Part shown: in pieces, positions 33,532 through 42,076 of the stretch | How positions within the stretch are numbered: position 1 is the first letter of the stretch | Layout of the letters: each line of letters begins with the position of its first letter | Source of the DNA: Chryseobacterium piscicola | GTDB lineage: Bacteria; Bacteroidota; Bacteroidia; Flavobacteriales; Weeksellaceae | NCBI RefSeq assembly: GCF_900156685.1 | Contig: NZ_FTOJ01000006.1 | Location: 62,001 to 126,000 of the forward strand | Length of the DNA stretch: 64,000 nt | Direction of reading: 5' to 3' | Position numbers and translations under genes: made by a program | Notes under the pieces: model-generated | The model's input: the letters and a program-made list of their open reading frames with translations, nothing else | What the model was told of the DNA's origin: nothing | Database searches by the model: none

Positions 33532-34125
33532 ATGAATATTGATGACTTAAAAGAAACCTGGAATAAGGAAAACCTTGAAACCACGCCTGAAATAAGCACA
33601 AACCAAAGAAAATCACTGAATCTTCCACTCGGAAAAATGCGGAAAAATATGCGGATAGAATTTTGGTCCACCATTGGTATCTTTGTTTTTGCTTTTGGAT
33701 TAATGGCGGTAAGCCCAGCTCCTTTCAAATTTAATTTTTACATTAATTTGCTGGTTATATCGATGATGTTTGTAACTGCTTTTTTCTTTAGTAAATTTTT
33801 TAAATTGTACAAAGAAATGGGAAATCCATCTCTCAATACCTACGATGGCCTGAAAGACCTTCTTCATCAGCTTGAGCTCAATAAACAATATTATCTCTCA
33901 TTTTATATTGCTTTTGTACCTTTTTTAGTTTGTGAAATGATAATTGTTTTAGAATTTATCCCGAGACCAATTCCGCTTACCAATATTCAAATTGCTTGCA
34001 TATCGATTGGCTCTTTGGTGGTAGGCATTTTCACTCTTTACTATTTTGGAAAATGGTGGTTTAAAATCTTCTACGGTAAATACATAGATAAAATAAAAGG
34101 ATTGGTTGATGATTTAAAAAAATAG
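33532..34125 (+). CDS. Membrane protein encoded with the ECF sigma factor, putative anti-sigma factor, 197 aa
   Basis: A short cytoplasmic N-terminus (MNIDDLKETWNKENLE) is followed by four hydrophobic helices (about 45-62, 68-86, 123-142, 152-172). The N-terminal pattern of a DLK-x-x-W-x-x-x segment is common in Bacteroidetes proteins encoded right after ECF sigma factors. No ZAS or RskA domain is visible, so the anti-sigma role is inferred from position and topology. Followed by a strong terminator shared with the convergent S41 gene. Confidence 0.7.
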   Translation: MNIDDLKETWNKENLETTPEISTNQRKSLNLPLGKMRKNMRIEFWSTIGIFVFAFGLMAVSPAPFKFNFYINLLVISMMFVTAFFFSKFFKLYKEMGNPSLNTYDGLKDLLHQLELNKQYYLSFYIAFVPFLVCEMIIVLEFIPRPIPLTNIQIACISIGSLVVGIFTLYYFGKWWFKIFYGKYIDKIKGLVDDLKK

Positions 34126-34139
34126 TTTTTTTTAAGAGC

Positions 34140-34171
34140 ATAAAGGCGGATTTTTTTTAATCCGTCTTTAT
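34140..34171. terminator. Bidirectional terminator between the ECF operon and the S41 peptidase gene
   Basis: ATAAAGGCGGATT (34140-34152) pairs with AATCCGTCTTTAT (34159-34171) with one G-T pair, around a T6 loop. It lies between converging stops 53 bases apart. Confidence 0.75.
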
Positions 34172-34178
34172 ATTAACC

Positions 34179-35714
34179 TTATTTCCCAGATTTTTCTTTT
34201 TCAATTTCTAGCTTTATCCATTCCAACTGTGAATCTTTTTTTTCTAGTGTATCTTCAAAAGAATTTAAAATTTCTACATTCGGGGTAACTCCTTTTTTAG
34301 TTTCAGTAAAATCAATATTGGGCTGAATTAAAAGTAAACCAATGGGAAGTTGGAGTTTAGAATGCGGGAGGCTTTGGTAAGAGTAAAAACCGGCAACTGT
34401 ACCATCATTTGCACCACCCGTTTCTTCGCCTACCAATAAGGCTCTTTGGTCATTTTTAAGTTTAGAAGTAATGATAGATGATGCCGAAAAACTTCCTCCG
34501 TTTATCAAAACATACAATTTTCCTTTAAAAGCATTTTCTTTAGGCTTAGTCACCTTGCTTTCTTTCATTCTATAATTTACTTTTCCGTTTTCTCCTTTTT
34601 TCACGACCAAAATTTGGCGGAAAAACACAAAAGGATACATGATCGCTTTTACAACATAGGTTACTGGATGAGATTTCCTGAAATAATTCGTTTTCAACGG
34701 ACTTGATTTCGAAGTGAGTTCAGGCTTCTTAACCAAAACAAAAGGTTCTTTAGCTAAATAAGAATACAGATTATTAATCTCTGAAAGTGAGCCTCCGTAA
34801 TTTTCTCGTACATCAATTACAAGATGTGTAGATTTTTTATCATTAATTTTTTGAAATGTTTCTTTATAAAATCTCTCGGAAAATGATTTTGAAAAACTTT
34901 TCACTTTTATGTATGCAATTGTGCTGTCTTGATCAAGAAATTTAAAACTTCTATTGTAAGAATCTGTTGCTAAAACATAATCATTTGTGCGTTTATCTGA
35001 TTTTTTTTTCTTTTGAGTTTTTTCTTTTTCTTTATCAACTTCAGATTTTGATTCTCTTTTTAGCTGTACTGTTTTTGTAACATCTTCGTACCTGGTTTCA
35101 AGTTTCACACTGTCTAAATACCCATTTTCTGCAGAATAATAATTAAAAAAACTATCTTTCAAATAATAAGGGTAAAAAGTAGAATTAAATCCGTCACTGG
35201 TCATCAGCTTTCTGTATTTTTTCATGTATTTTGCAACAGGAATGCTGTTAATAGAGAGAATTTCACTTCCCGGAAGAATATTTTCTATAGAATCTTTGTT
35301 TGCAGAAACAAAAAGCTTTTGGTTTTCAACATAATACTCAAGTCTTCCAAATAAACTTTTTTTATTCTTCATCGTACGGATTTCTGTGCTAGAATATCTT
35401 TTCCCAGGAATTCTTACTGCCAAATGACCTTCTCTGATATCGGCAATAACAGGCTGGATTTTAAAATAAAAATCAACCGGAGAAAGTGAATCTGTAATGC
35501 TCAGTTTCAGGCTGTCAAATTTTTTGTTTACATCTTTTTCAGATATATACCAATATAAATTAGGATGAAGTTCTTTGAGTTTTTTGTAGGCATAATCCAC
35601 ATCGTTTTTCAACTCATTTGGTGCTAATTTTGATTCCCTTTGACGGTTGTATTTTTGAACAGAATTACAGGAAAACAAGAGAATAAATAATGCGATGAAA
35701 GAGAGTTTTTTCAA
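34179..35714 (-). CDS. S41-family peptidase lipoprotein, 511 aa
   Basis: A lipoprotein signal peptide with lipobox LLFSC (Cys16). An S41 N-terminal helical domain with DVDYAYKKLKELHPNLYWY follows. The PDZ-like region spans about 130-160 (IENILPGSEILSINSIPV). The catalytic core has IAYIKVKSFSKSFS, HLVIDVRENYGGSLSEIN and the serine in INGGSFSASSI (about 412). A charged linker (EVDKEKEKTQKKKKSDKR, about 225-245) interrupts the fold before the core. The lysine/tyrosine base partner is likely further on (LLVGEETGGAND). It would cleave substrates at the periplasmic face of an envelope membrane. Confidence 0.88.
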   Translation of the reverse strand: MKKLSFIALFILLFSCNSVQKYNRQRESKLAPNELKNDVDYAYKKLKELHPNLYWYISEKDVNKKFDSLKLSITDSLSPVDFYFKIQPVIADIREGHLAVRIPGKRYSSTEIRTMKNKKSLFGRLEYYVENQKLFVSANKDSIENILPGSEILSINSIPVAKYMKKYRKLMTSDGFNSTFYPYYLKDSFFNYYSAENGYLDSVKLETRYEDVTKTVQLKRESKSEVDKEKEKTQKKKKSDKRTNDYVLATDSYNRSFKFLDQDSTIAYIKVKSFSKSFSERFYKETFQKINDKKSTHLVIDVRENYGGSLSEINNLYSYLAKEPFVLVKKPELTSKSSPLKTNYFRKSHPVTYVVKAIMYPFVFFRQILVVKKGENGKVNYRMKESKVTKPKENAFKGKLYVLINGGSFSASSIITSKLKNDQRALLVGEETGGANDGTVAGFYSYQSLPHSKLQLPIGLLLIQPNIDFTETKKGVTPNVEILNSFEDTLEKKDSQLEWIKLEIEKEKSGK

Positions 35715-35841
35715 GAGTTATAGTTTTGATGCTTAAAAATATAAAAGTTTTCACAAAAACTGAAATAAATAAAAAGTAATTTCACACCTGAGTCGTTCTT
35801 AAAGGTAGATTTGATTTTTTTTAATCGTTTAATTCTCGTTT

Positions 35842-36933
35842 ATGCTTTATATATTGATTTTGATTCTTGCTATAGCTGGATTTTCTTATTATGTTTTATC
35901 CCAAGAAGTTTTTGGTGCAAAACCCACAGGAAAGCGCTTGGAAAAAATGCTGTTGTCACAAAATTACAAGAACGGACAATTCCAAAACATTAACGTTACA
36001 CCACAATTTGCAGAAGGTGAAAGTATGCCGAAAGTGATGTTTAATTTTCTTTTCGGTAAAAAAAATCCAGATTTAAAACCCAAAACAAATATTCCATTTA
36101 TAGAAACAGACCTTAAAAATTTAAGTAAAGACGAAAATATTTTCATCTGGTTCGGGCACTCATCATATTATATACAACTCAATGGTGTACGTTTTCTTGT
36201 GGATCCTGTATTTAGTAAATTTGGATCTCCTTTTAAATTTTTCAACAAAGTATTTTCTGGTTCAGATTTTTACACTCCTCAATTAATGCCGGAAATAGAT
36301 TATCTCGTCATCACTCATGATCATTATGACCATTTAGATTATCCAACTGTAAAGAAGTTGAAAAATAAAGTAAGACAAGTCATTCTTCCATTAGGTGTAG
36401 GTGCGCATTTTGAAAAATGGGGTTATGCGGAAGAGCAGATTCTTGAGGAAGACTGGGGTGGCAGTTTTGTTTTGAAAAACCATCTTCAAATTACATTTAC
36501 ACCTGCGAGACATTTCTCCGGACGAAAATTTAATAAAAATAATACTTTATGGTCATCATTTGTATTGCAAAGTGCAGATATGAAAATATTTTTAGGTGGA
36601 GACAGCGGTTATGATAGCCACTTTAAAATGATTGGCGAAAAACACGGCCCTTTCGATTTTGCTATATTAGAAAACGGACAATATAACAGAGCTTGGAAGT
36701 ATATTCACACGTTGCCAGAAGAAGTTATTCAGGCTTCTGAAGATTTAAAAGCACAGAGTGTTATCCCAGTACACTCAGGAAAGTTTGCATTAGCGCTTCA
36801 TCCATGGAATGAGCCTTTACAAAAAGTTGCAGCTTACGCACAAGAGAAAAAACTTTCAGTCCTCACGCCAAAAATTGGGCAGGTTGTGGATTTAAATAAT
36901 AAAAATTTACCTTTCGATAAATGGTGGGAATAG
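35842..36933 (+). CDS. MBL-fold metallo-hydrolase with N-terminal membrane anchor, 363 aa
   Basis: Residues 1-20 are a hydrophobic helix (MLYILILILAIAGFSYYVL). The rest is a metallo-beta-lactamase fold of the UlaG/NAPE-PLD-like branch. Visible features are FIWFGHSSYYIQLNGVRFLVDP, the metal motif THDHYDHLD (about 156-164), ARHFSGRKF, FLGGDSGY and PVHSGKFALALHPWNEP. The HFSGR and W-x-EP features are typical of proteins related to N-acylphosphatidylethanolamine phospholipase D, so a membrane-lipid phosphodiester could be the substrate, but this is inference. It converges on the GNAT gene. Confidence 0.85.
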   Translation: MLYILILILAIAGFSYYVLSQEVFGAKPTGKRLEKMLLSQNYKNGQFQNINVTPQFAEGESMPKVMFNFLFGKKNPDLKPKTNIPFIETDLKNLSKDENIFIWFGHSSYYIQLNGVRFLVDPVFSKFGSPFKFFNKVFSGSDFYTPQLMPEIDYLVITHDHYDHLDYPTVKKLKNKVRQVILPLGVGAHFEKWGYAEEQILEEDWGGSFVLKNHLQITFTPARHFSGRKFNKNNTLWSSFVLQSADMKIFLGGDSGYDSHFKMIGEKHGPFDFAILENGQYNRAWKYIHTLPEEVIQASEDLKAQSVIPVHSGKFALALHPWNEPLQKVAAYAQEKKLSVLTPKIGQVVDLNNKNLPFDKWWE

Positions 36934-36934
36934 G

Positions 36935-37222
36935 CTAATCATGCCAAATCCCTTTATATCTTTTAGGGTGATTTTCTAGTTGTTGTCTTACGAAGTCACA
37001 CTCGGGATCAATCATATAATCTTTTTCTTCGGCAATACGTACAAGCTCATCCAAAAGTAATTTTGCATAGCCTTGGCCTTCAAGCTCGGGGTTTATTTTT
37101 GTATAATAAACATTGATGAGTCTTCCGTCTATTGCAATAGACATATAACCCGTTTTTTCGTCAGCTTTAAACATTTGAAGCTCATCCTGATATTCTGAAA
37201 TTTTGAATGTTACATTATCCAT
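36935..37222 (-). CDS. Small GNAT-type N-acetyltransferase, 95 aa
   Basis: A minimal GNAT fold: strand KTGYMSIAIDGRLINVYYTKI, the acetyl-CoA loop EGQGYAKLLLDELVRIAEEK (about 48-67) and DPECDFVRQQLENHPKRY at the end. This is the short Acetyltransf_CG/YjdJ-type branch, where the C-terminal C-x-F-V-x-x-x-x-x-x-HP-x-Y block is diagnostic. Acceptor substrate unknown. Its stop lies one base from the stop of the convergent MBL gene, so there is no room for a separate terminator. Confidence 0.85.
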   Translation of the reverse strand: MDNVTFKISEYQDELQMFKADEKTGYMSIAIDGRLINVYYTKINPELEGQGYAKLLLDELVRIAEEKDYMIDPECDFVRQQLENHPKRYKGIWHD

Positions 37223-37311
37223 AATTTTTAAAATTTTAATTATATTTCATTTTAAATTTGATGAAAAACTTTATAGTTTCATTAAAATTACAAATTTATT
37301 TGCAACAAAAA

Positions 37312-37329
37312 AGCTACCAATTGGTAGCT
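37312..37329 (-). terminator. Perfect palindrome terminating the 79-residue acidic protein gene
   Basis: AGCTACCAATTGGTAGCT is an 18-base perfect palindrome, followed on the minus strand by TTTTTTG. It lies 24 bases past the stop. Confidence 0.75.
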
Positions 37330-37353
37330 CTTTATATTTCAAGTTGAATATTC

Positions 37354-37593
37354 TTATTCTTCCTCTTCTTCGTCGTACTTAGCCAACTCTTCATCGCACC
37401 ATTTAAATGCAGCTTCTACAACCTTAGTAGCTTCATCCGCCATAGATTCTTCATCATCGCCTTCCAAATCATCAAGCCACTCAACTTCTTCTTCTTCAAC
37501 GTTTAAGATAAATCTTGGATATTCTGTATGAACCACGAATAAATCTTCTGGAAATTCCGAATTATCTGCTAATAAAAACTTTGGTAATTTCAT
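37354..37593 (-). CDS. Small acidic conserved protein, 79 aa
   Basis: A short soluble protein: MKLPKFLLADNSEFPEDLFVVHTEYPRF, then a strongly acidic second half (VEEEEVEWLDDLEGDDEE and a poly-Glu C-terminus). It resembles a small protein family I have seen repeatedly in Bacteroidetes genomes without assigned function. A consensus -7 box (TATCTTTG) lies 24-31 bases before the ATG, so it is expressed from its own promoter. Confidence 0.7.
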   Translation of the reverse strand: MKLPKFLLADNSEFPEDLFVVHTEYPRFILNVEEEEVEWLDDLEGDDEESMADEATKVVEAAFKWCDEELAKYDEEEEE

Positions 37594-37616
37594 TTTTTAT
37601 ACTGTTTTAACTTGCT

Positions 37617-37624
37617 CAAAGATA
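37617..37624 (-). promoter_or_regulatory. Candidate -7 element of the acidic protein gene
   Basis: TATCTTTG on the minus strand matches TAnnTTTG exactly, about 25-32 bases upstream of the start codon; a TTG sits about 13 bases further upstream, slightly closer than the usual spacing. Confidence 0.4.
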
Positions 37625-37952
37625 ATAAAATTATTGACAATTATTCTTTGTGAGTTTATTTTTTTCTAAAACTTTCGGTTAAGTTAGAGCCTATTTAAAT
37701 TTCATTAAAATTATTTTTCAAAACGTAAAAGGCTAAATTTTTATAAAATTTCAAGGTATTTATCAATCATTTACGGATGAAGTAAACAAAAACGATTTGA
37801 AAATTATTTTTTGGTTTATTTAATTGTCTTTCATCAATCATAATACCCATTTTTAACGTTCAAAGTTCACCATTTTTTTTAAAATACTTCCCGTTTTAAT
37901 AAGCTTACCTATCTGCTCTTTAAAAAACCCAGTTACTGTTTCATATTTTTTA
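37625..37952. other. Intergenic AT-rich region
   Basis: No supported gene on either strand. No clear terminator hairpin for the 3-hydroxybutyryl-CoA dehydrogenase gene was seen in the bases after its stop. Confidence 0.4.
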
Positions 37953-38846
37953 TTACTTTAAAAACATTTTAGCTACTTTCTCTGCTTTTTTGCTTTCAGA
38001 ATAATCGTAGAAACCTTCACCAGATTTCACACCCAACTTCCCTGCCATTACCATGTTTACTAATAACGGGTTTGGTGCATATTTCGGATTTTTGAAGCCA
38101 TCATACATCACATTTAAGATGGCAAGACAAACATCAAGACCAATAAAATCTGCCAACTGGAGCGGTCCCATAGGATGAGCCATTCCCAATTTCATAACGG
38201 TATCAATCTCCTCTACTCCTGCAACGCCATTGTATAATGTTTCTATCGATTCATTAATCATCGGCATTAAAATTCTGTTTGCCACAAAACCAGGATAATC
38301 ATTCACCTCTACAGGAACTTTACCTAAAGCTTTGCTCATTTCATAAATAGAATCAAAAGTTTCTTTTGAAGTAGAATATCCTTTGATTATTTCTACCAAT
38401 TTCATAATTGGAACCGGATTCATAAAATGCATACCGATAACTTTATCTGCCCTTTTTGTAGCTGCAGCAATTTTTGTAATAGAAATTGAAGAAGTATTGG
38501 TTGATAAAATACAGTTTTCAGGAGCAAATTCATCCATCTGAGCAAAAATTCTCAGCTTCAGATCCTGATTTTCTGTTGCAGCTTCTACCACAAGATCAGC
38601 TTCTGTAACGGCATTTTTAAGCTCAGTAAAGGTCGTAATATTGCCTAATGTTTCAGCTTTTTGCTCTTCTGTAAGGTTTCCCTTTGCTATAATCCTGTCA
38701 AGATTGGTGGTTATCGTTTTTAAACCTTTATCTAAAGCATCCTGAGATACATCTACAAGATTTACTTTGAAACCGCTTTGTGCAAAAGTGTGTGCAATCC
38801 CATTCCCCATGGTTCCTGCACCGATAACAACAATGTTTTTGATCAT
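37953..38846 (-). CDS. 3-hydroxyacyl-CoA (3-hydroxybutyryl-CoA) dehydrogenase, 297 aa
   Basis: A stand-alone HAD protein of the FadB2/PaaH/Hbd type. The NAD site is VIGAGTMGNGIAHTFAQ (7-23). Catalytic residues follow: Ser in NTSSISITKIA, His in GMHFMNPVPIMKLVEII (about 137), Glu near VE and Asn in ANRILMPMINE. The C-terminal dimerisation domain has DTVMKLGMAHPMGPLQLADFIGLD. It oxidises (S)-3-hydroxyacyl-CoA to the 3-keto form in fatty acid or aromatic catabolism. Length and full-length alignment to the family are normal. Its start lies one base after the stop of the upstream 145-residue secreted protein gene. Confidence 0.93.
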   Translation of the reverse strand: MIKNIVVIGAGTMGNGIAHTFAQSGFKVNLVDVSQDALDKGLKTITTNLDRIIAKGNLTEEQKAETLGNITTFTELKNAVTEADLVVEAATENQDLKLRIFAQMDEFAPENCILSTNTSSISITKIAAATKRADKVIGMHFMNPVPIMKLVEIIKGYSTSKETFDSIYEMSKALGKVPVEVNDYPGFVANRILMPMINESIETLYNGVAGVEEIDTVMKLGMAHPMGPLQLADFIGLDVCLAILNVMYDGFKNPKYAPNPLLVNMVMAGKLGVKSGEGFYDYSESKKAEKVAKMFLK

Positions 38847-38847
38847 T

Positions 38848-39285
38848 TTATTTTATTTTCTTTTTTATAATATCTTTTTTAATATTAGCCGTAAGGTTTG
38901 GCAATTTCATTAAAGTTGTTTTTGTAACGGTAGAATTACTAATAAAATCAACATTTCCCTGACTTCCGTTATCTTTTGAATTATTTTGTTGATTGATTGT
39001 AGTTTCCAAACCTGAAATAAATTTCTTTTTCTTTGAATGCGACAAAGCATCAATTCCTAGAAAAAGTTTGAACTCGCCTTCTCTTCCCAAACCAGACTGC
39101 CGAAAAATTTCAATATTTTTTCCTTTATTTTTCGCTTGAAAAGTTTCTACATAGCCCAAAACCGGTGCTGTAGAAGGTGGCCCACAACAAATACTGTTGT
39201 AGCTTATCTGATAATAGTTTTCGCTTTTCTGCGAGAAAAATAATGCAGAAGTGAAAATCCCGAAAATTAATAATACTTTTTTCAT
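38848..39285 (-). CDS. Secreted hypothetical protein, about 145 aa
   Basis: The frame is open from 39342, but the good start is the ATG at 39285. It yields a signal peptide, MKKVLLIFGIFTSALFFSQ. The mature part has a Cys-Cys-Gly-Pro-Pro motif early (ICCGPPSTAPV), basic stretches (HSKKKKF) and Ser/Asn/Thr-rich segments. No known domain. It may be a small envelope or secreted protein. It sits between the beta-lactamase and HAD genes on the same strand; using the upstream start at 39342 would overlap the beta-lactamase gene by 26 bases, another reason to prefer 39285. Confidence 0.6.
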   Translation of the reverse strand: MKKVLLIFGIFTSALFFSQKSENYYQISYNSICCGPPSTAPVLGYVETFQAKNKGKNIEIFRQSGLGREGEFKLFLGIDALSHSKKKKFISGLETTINQQNNSKDNGSQGNVDFISNSTVTKTTLMKLPNLTANIKKDIIKKKIK

Positions 39286-39316
39286 TTTTGAAGTTTTTAA
39301 AATTAAGCTTAAATTT

Positions 39317-40195
39317 TTATTTATTAAAATAATCCCAAACAACTTTAGAAATATCTGAAATCATTTTACAATTCACCTCATCGCTTTCCATTGAGTTGCT
39401 TATGAATACTGCAATTGCATAATGTTTGCCATTGGGTAAAGTAACGATGGCAATTTCATTTTCGGCACCCGTTAAACCATTCTCATTTTTGCCGGAAGCT
39501 CCCGTTTTTCTTGCTATAGAAGTGTTTTTTGGTAGTTGCTCTATCAATTTATTTTTTCCTGTAGAAGTGGAGAGCATTACTTTCATCAGATAATCTGTTG
39601 ATTTTTCAGAAAGCAATTTTCCGTCATAAAATTTTTTCAAAACATCTACTGCAGCGTTCATTGTAGTATAATTTTTATACTGAGCATTCCAGTCTTTGTG
39701 CATTTCTGCTTCGTTGTATTTAATTTGAAAATTTTTCACAGCTTTTGAATCAAAGAAATCCTGCACCGTTTTTGGCCCACCCAAAAGCTCTAGCATAATA
39801 TCGCAACCATTGTTATCACTTTTTGCTACCGTTAGCTCCAGTATTTCATTCAAAGATACTTCTACTCCACCGTTTGGATATTTATCTCGCAAAGGCGACC
39901 ATGTATTTTCTAGTACATTATCTTTCGTTAACACTATTTTCTGATTGAGAGACAATTTTCCTTTATCTACTAAATCTAAGACCGCTGCCGCAATATGGAA
40001 TTTAAAAACACTCTGCATCGGTAATTTTTTCTCTCCATTTTTACTGTATTTGAAACCATTTTCAAAACCTAAAACAGAAATTCCGACGGTTGCTTTTTTA
40101 TCTTTAACAATTGTAGTTATTTTTTTGTCTAAAAACGATTGTTGAGCAAAAGTAATTGCGGAAATAAGCAAAAAAAGAATAGTTACTTTTTTCAT
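39317..40195 (-). CDS. bla: Class A beta-lactamase (CGA/CIA-like extended-spectrum type), 292 aa
   Basis: A signal peptide (MKKVTILFLLISAITFA, cleavage before QQ) is followed by a class A serine beta-lactamase. The catalytic serine is Ser62 in QSVFKFH (S-x-x-K). Other motifs are SDN in AKSDNNGCD, the omega-loop Glu in NEAEMHKDW and KTG in ARKTGASGKN. The overall sequence closely follows the chromosomal enzymes of Chryseobacterium gleum (CGA) and C. indologenes (CIA) as I remember them, which hydrolyse penicillins and several cephalosporins in the periplasm. The position after KTG is Ala, not the Thr or Ser of many relatives. Confidence 0.9.
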   Translation of the reverse strand: MKKVTILFLLISAITFAQQSFLDKKITTIVKDKKATVGISVLGFENGFKYSKNGEKKLPMQSVFKFHIAAAVLDLVDKGKLSLNQKIVLTKDNVLENTWSPLRDKYPNGGVEVSLNEILELTVAKSDNNGCDIMLELLGGPKTVQDFFDSKAVKNFQIKYNEAEMHKDWNAQYKNYTTMNAAVDVLKKFYDGKLLSEKSTDYLMKVMLSTSTGKNKLIEQLPKNTSIARKTGASGKNENGLTGAENEIAIVTLPNGKHYAIAVFISNSMESDEVNCKMISDISKVVWDYFNK

Positions 40196-40288
40196 AATTC
40201 ATTTACAATAATTTAAAAATAAGATACTTATATCTATTTTTATTTCAATTAAAACCAAACGATTCTCTTTTGTAAATATCACAAAAAA

Positions 40289-40311
40289 AATCCTTCTGAA
40301 AAAGAAGGATT
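40289..40311 (-). terminator. Terminator of the DUF5362-like gene
   Basis: AATCCTTCT (40289-40297) pairs with AGAAGGATT (40303-40311), followed by eight T on the minus strand. Confidence 0.75.
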
Positions 40312-40335
40312 ATATTTTTAATTAAAATTTGTTAT

Positions 40336-40797
40336 TTACATTAAAGCTGAGCTTACACCTGTAACCATAAGAATCAAAAACATCAAAATATAAAGTCCTA
40401 TTACTACAAGTGTAATAATACCGATAAATTTATAGTGTGATTTTAAATACTCAAATGCGGAAGTAAGACTTGCTTGATTGTTTGTAGAAATTGCATGCTT
40501 CATGTTTGAAGAAAACTTGTACAGATAATTGATTGGCAAGAAATACAACAAGGCAAATACCAAGTAGATAACACCAATAAACATACCTCCTCCCAAAGGG
40601 GCTAAAGAAGAAGATGCCGAACTCATTGATGCGCCCATTGTCATCATAAATAATGCAGCAACTACCATTAATGCAATCCCAATATATCCTAAAATTGCTA
40701 AAAATGAAGTCCATTTTGCTGCTTCTACCAAGAAAGATTTTGCAGCGCTGTCTACTCTTAATTCATCAAATTGATCAAAAGGAGATTTTGTTTCCAT
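40336..40797 (-). CDS. DUF5362-type small membrane protein, about 153 aa
   Basis: The ATG at 40797 (METKSPFDQFDELRVDSAAKSFL) is preferred over an upstream TTG at 40818. Three hydrophobic helices are visible (about 30-56 with a Gly/Ser/Met-rich stretch, 70-95, 120-147). The soluble N-terminus with DELRVDSAAKSFLVEAAKWTSFL and the MKHAI-T-NNQASLTSAFEYLKSHYKFIGI block before the last helix match the DUF5362 family of Bacteroidetes, whose function is unknown. Monocistronic. Confidence 0.75.
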   Translation of the reverse strand: METKSPFDQFDELRVDSAAKSFLVEAAKWTSFLAILGYIGIALMVVAALFMMTMGASMSSASSSLAPLGGGMFIGVIYLVFALLYFLPINYLYKFSSNMKHAISTNNQASLTSAFEYLKSHYKFIGIITLVVIGLYILMFLILMVTGVSSALM

Positions 40798-40915
40798 AGA
40801 TATTATATTTTTTTCCAATGATACTGAAATTTACGAAATCTCACAATGTGTTGTAATATTTTTTAAAAATAAAATTCGAGATAAGATTTTTTTTAGTTTT
40901 CAGCAAAACCTTCCA

Positions 40916-41881
40916 TTATACTTTAATCAAATCCATAATCTTGAGTGCCACTTTCAATGCTTCGGTTCCGTCTTCTAAAGAAACTTCAACGTTTTTTTCT
41001 TCAAGGATGGCGTCTGCGAAAGAATTTAATTCATCTAAGATTGCATTATTAGGCTGTATATTCGGATATTCAAATAAAATCTGATTTTTTTCGCCTTCTG
41101 CATTTTCTATAATCATATCAAAAGGTGTAGGATTTTCCGGAGCGTCTTTCATTCTGATAACTTCCGCTTTTTTTTCTAGAAAATCTACAGAAATATAAGC
41201 ATCTTTCTGAAAAAATCGGCTTTTTCTCATTGCTTTCATAGAAATTCTTGACGTCGTTAAATTGGCAACACATCCATTTTCAAACTCAATTCTGGCGTTG
41301 GTAATATCTGGTGTTTTACTTACCACACAAACTCCGCTTGCGTGGATATTTTTTACTTTAGATTTTACTACACTCAGCAAAATATCAAGATCGTGAATCA
41401 TTAAATCTAAAACAACAGAAACATCAGTCCCACGTGGATTAAACTCTGCCAATCGATGTATTTCTATAAACATAGGATTCTGTATATAATCTTTTGCTCC
41501 TATGAATGCCGGGTTATATCTTTCTACATGACCAACCTGAGCTTTAATACTATTTTCACGGCATTTTATCAAAATATCCTCTGCTTGTTCCAATGTTTGA
41601 GTTACCGGTTTCTCAATAAAAAAGTGAAGGCCTTTTTCAATGGCTTTTAGGGCATAATCGTAATGATAAATAGTTGGCGTTACAATATCCAACATTTCAA
41701 TCTGATTTAGCAATTCATCAAAATTTTCAAAATATTTATATCCAAATTCGGCTTCCAATTTTCTTCCGTTTTCTGCATCTTTATCATGAAAACCCACAAA
41801 ATTATATCTATCTGATTGATTCAGAAGTCTCAAATGTATTTTACCTAAATGCCCGGCACCTACCAAACCTGCTTTCAACAT
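40916..41881 (-). CDS. Gfo/Idh/MocA-family oxidoreductase, 321 aa
   Basis: An N-terminal Rossmann fold with LVGAGHLGKIHLRLL (6-20), then FHDKDAENG; the sugar-dehydrogenase motif is EKPVTQTLEQAE (about 90-101). The C-terminal domain has GHVERYNPAFIGA and the DLMIHDLDILLSVV block with the expected Asp/His. Members oxidise or epimerise sugar-like substrates with NAD(P); the GHVERYNPA signature is typical of envelope or LPS sugar biosynthesis genes in Bacteroidetes. No sugar-nucleotide genes are adjacent. Divergent from pcm, 195 bases apart. Confidence 0.88.
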   Translation of the reverse strand: MLKAGLVGAGHLGKIHLRLLNQSDRYNFVGFHDKDAENGRKLEAEFGYKYFENFDELLNQIEMLDIVTPTIYHYDYALKAIEKGLHFFIEKPVTQTLEQAEDILIKCRENSIKAQVGHVERYNPAFIGAKDYIQNPMFIEIHRLAEFNPRGTDVSVVLDLMIHDLDILLSVVKSKVKNIHASGVCVVSKTPDITNARIEFENGCVANLTTSRISMKAMRKSRFFQKDAYISVDFLEKKAEVIRMKDAPENPTPFDMIIENAEGEKNQILFEYPNIQPNNAILDELNSFADAILEEKNVEVSLEDGTEALKVALKIMDLIKV

Positions 41882-42064
41882 AGTTGTATTAATTTTTGTA
41901 AATATAAATGTTTAATTTGAAAAATAATGATTTGAAATTTGAGGTTTGAAAATTTATAAAGCTACACAGTTCATTTGAAAATATAATTAAAAACATTCAA
42001 TCTGATTTTAAGTTTTTTCATCAGAATTTCAAACCGGAAGCTTCAAATTTTAAATCATTTTCAT

Positions 42065-42072
42065 TACTTTTG
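42065..42072 (+). promoter_or_regulatory. Candidate -7 element of pcm
   Basis: TACTTTTG matches TAnnTTTG and ends four bases (CTCA) before the pcm ATG at 42077, so the message would be leaderless. The same spacing is found at the 50-codon gene at 11122. Confidence 0.45.
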
Positions 42073-42076
42073 CTCA

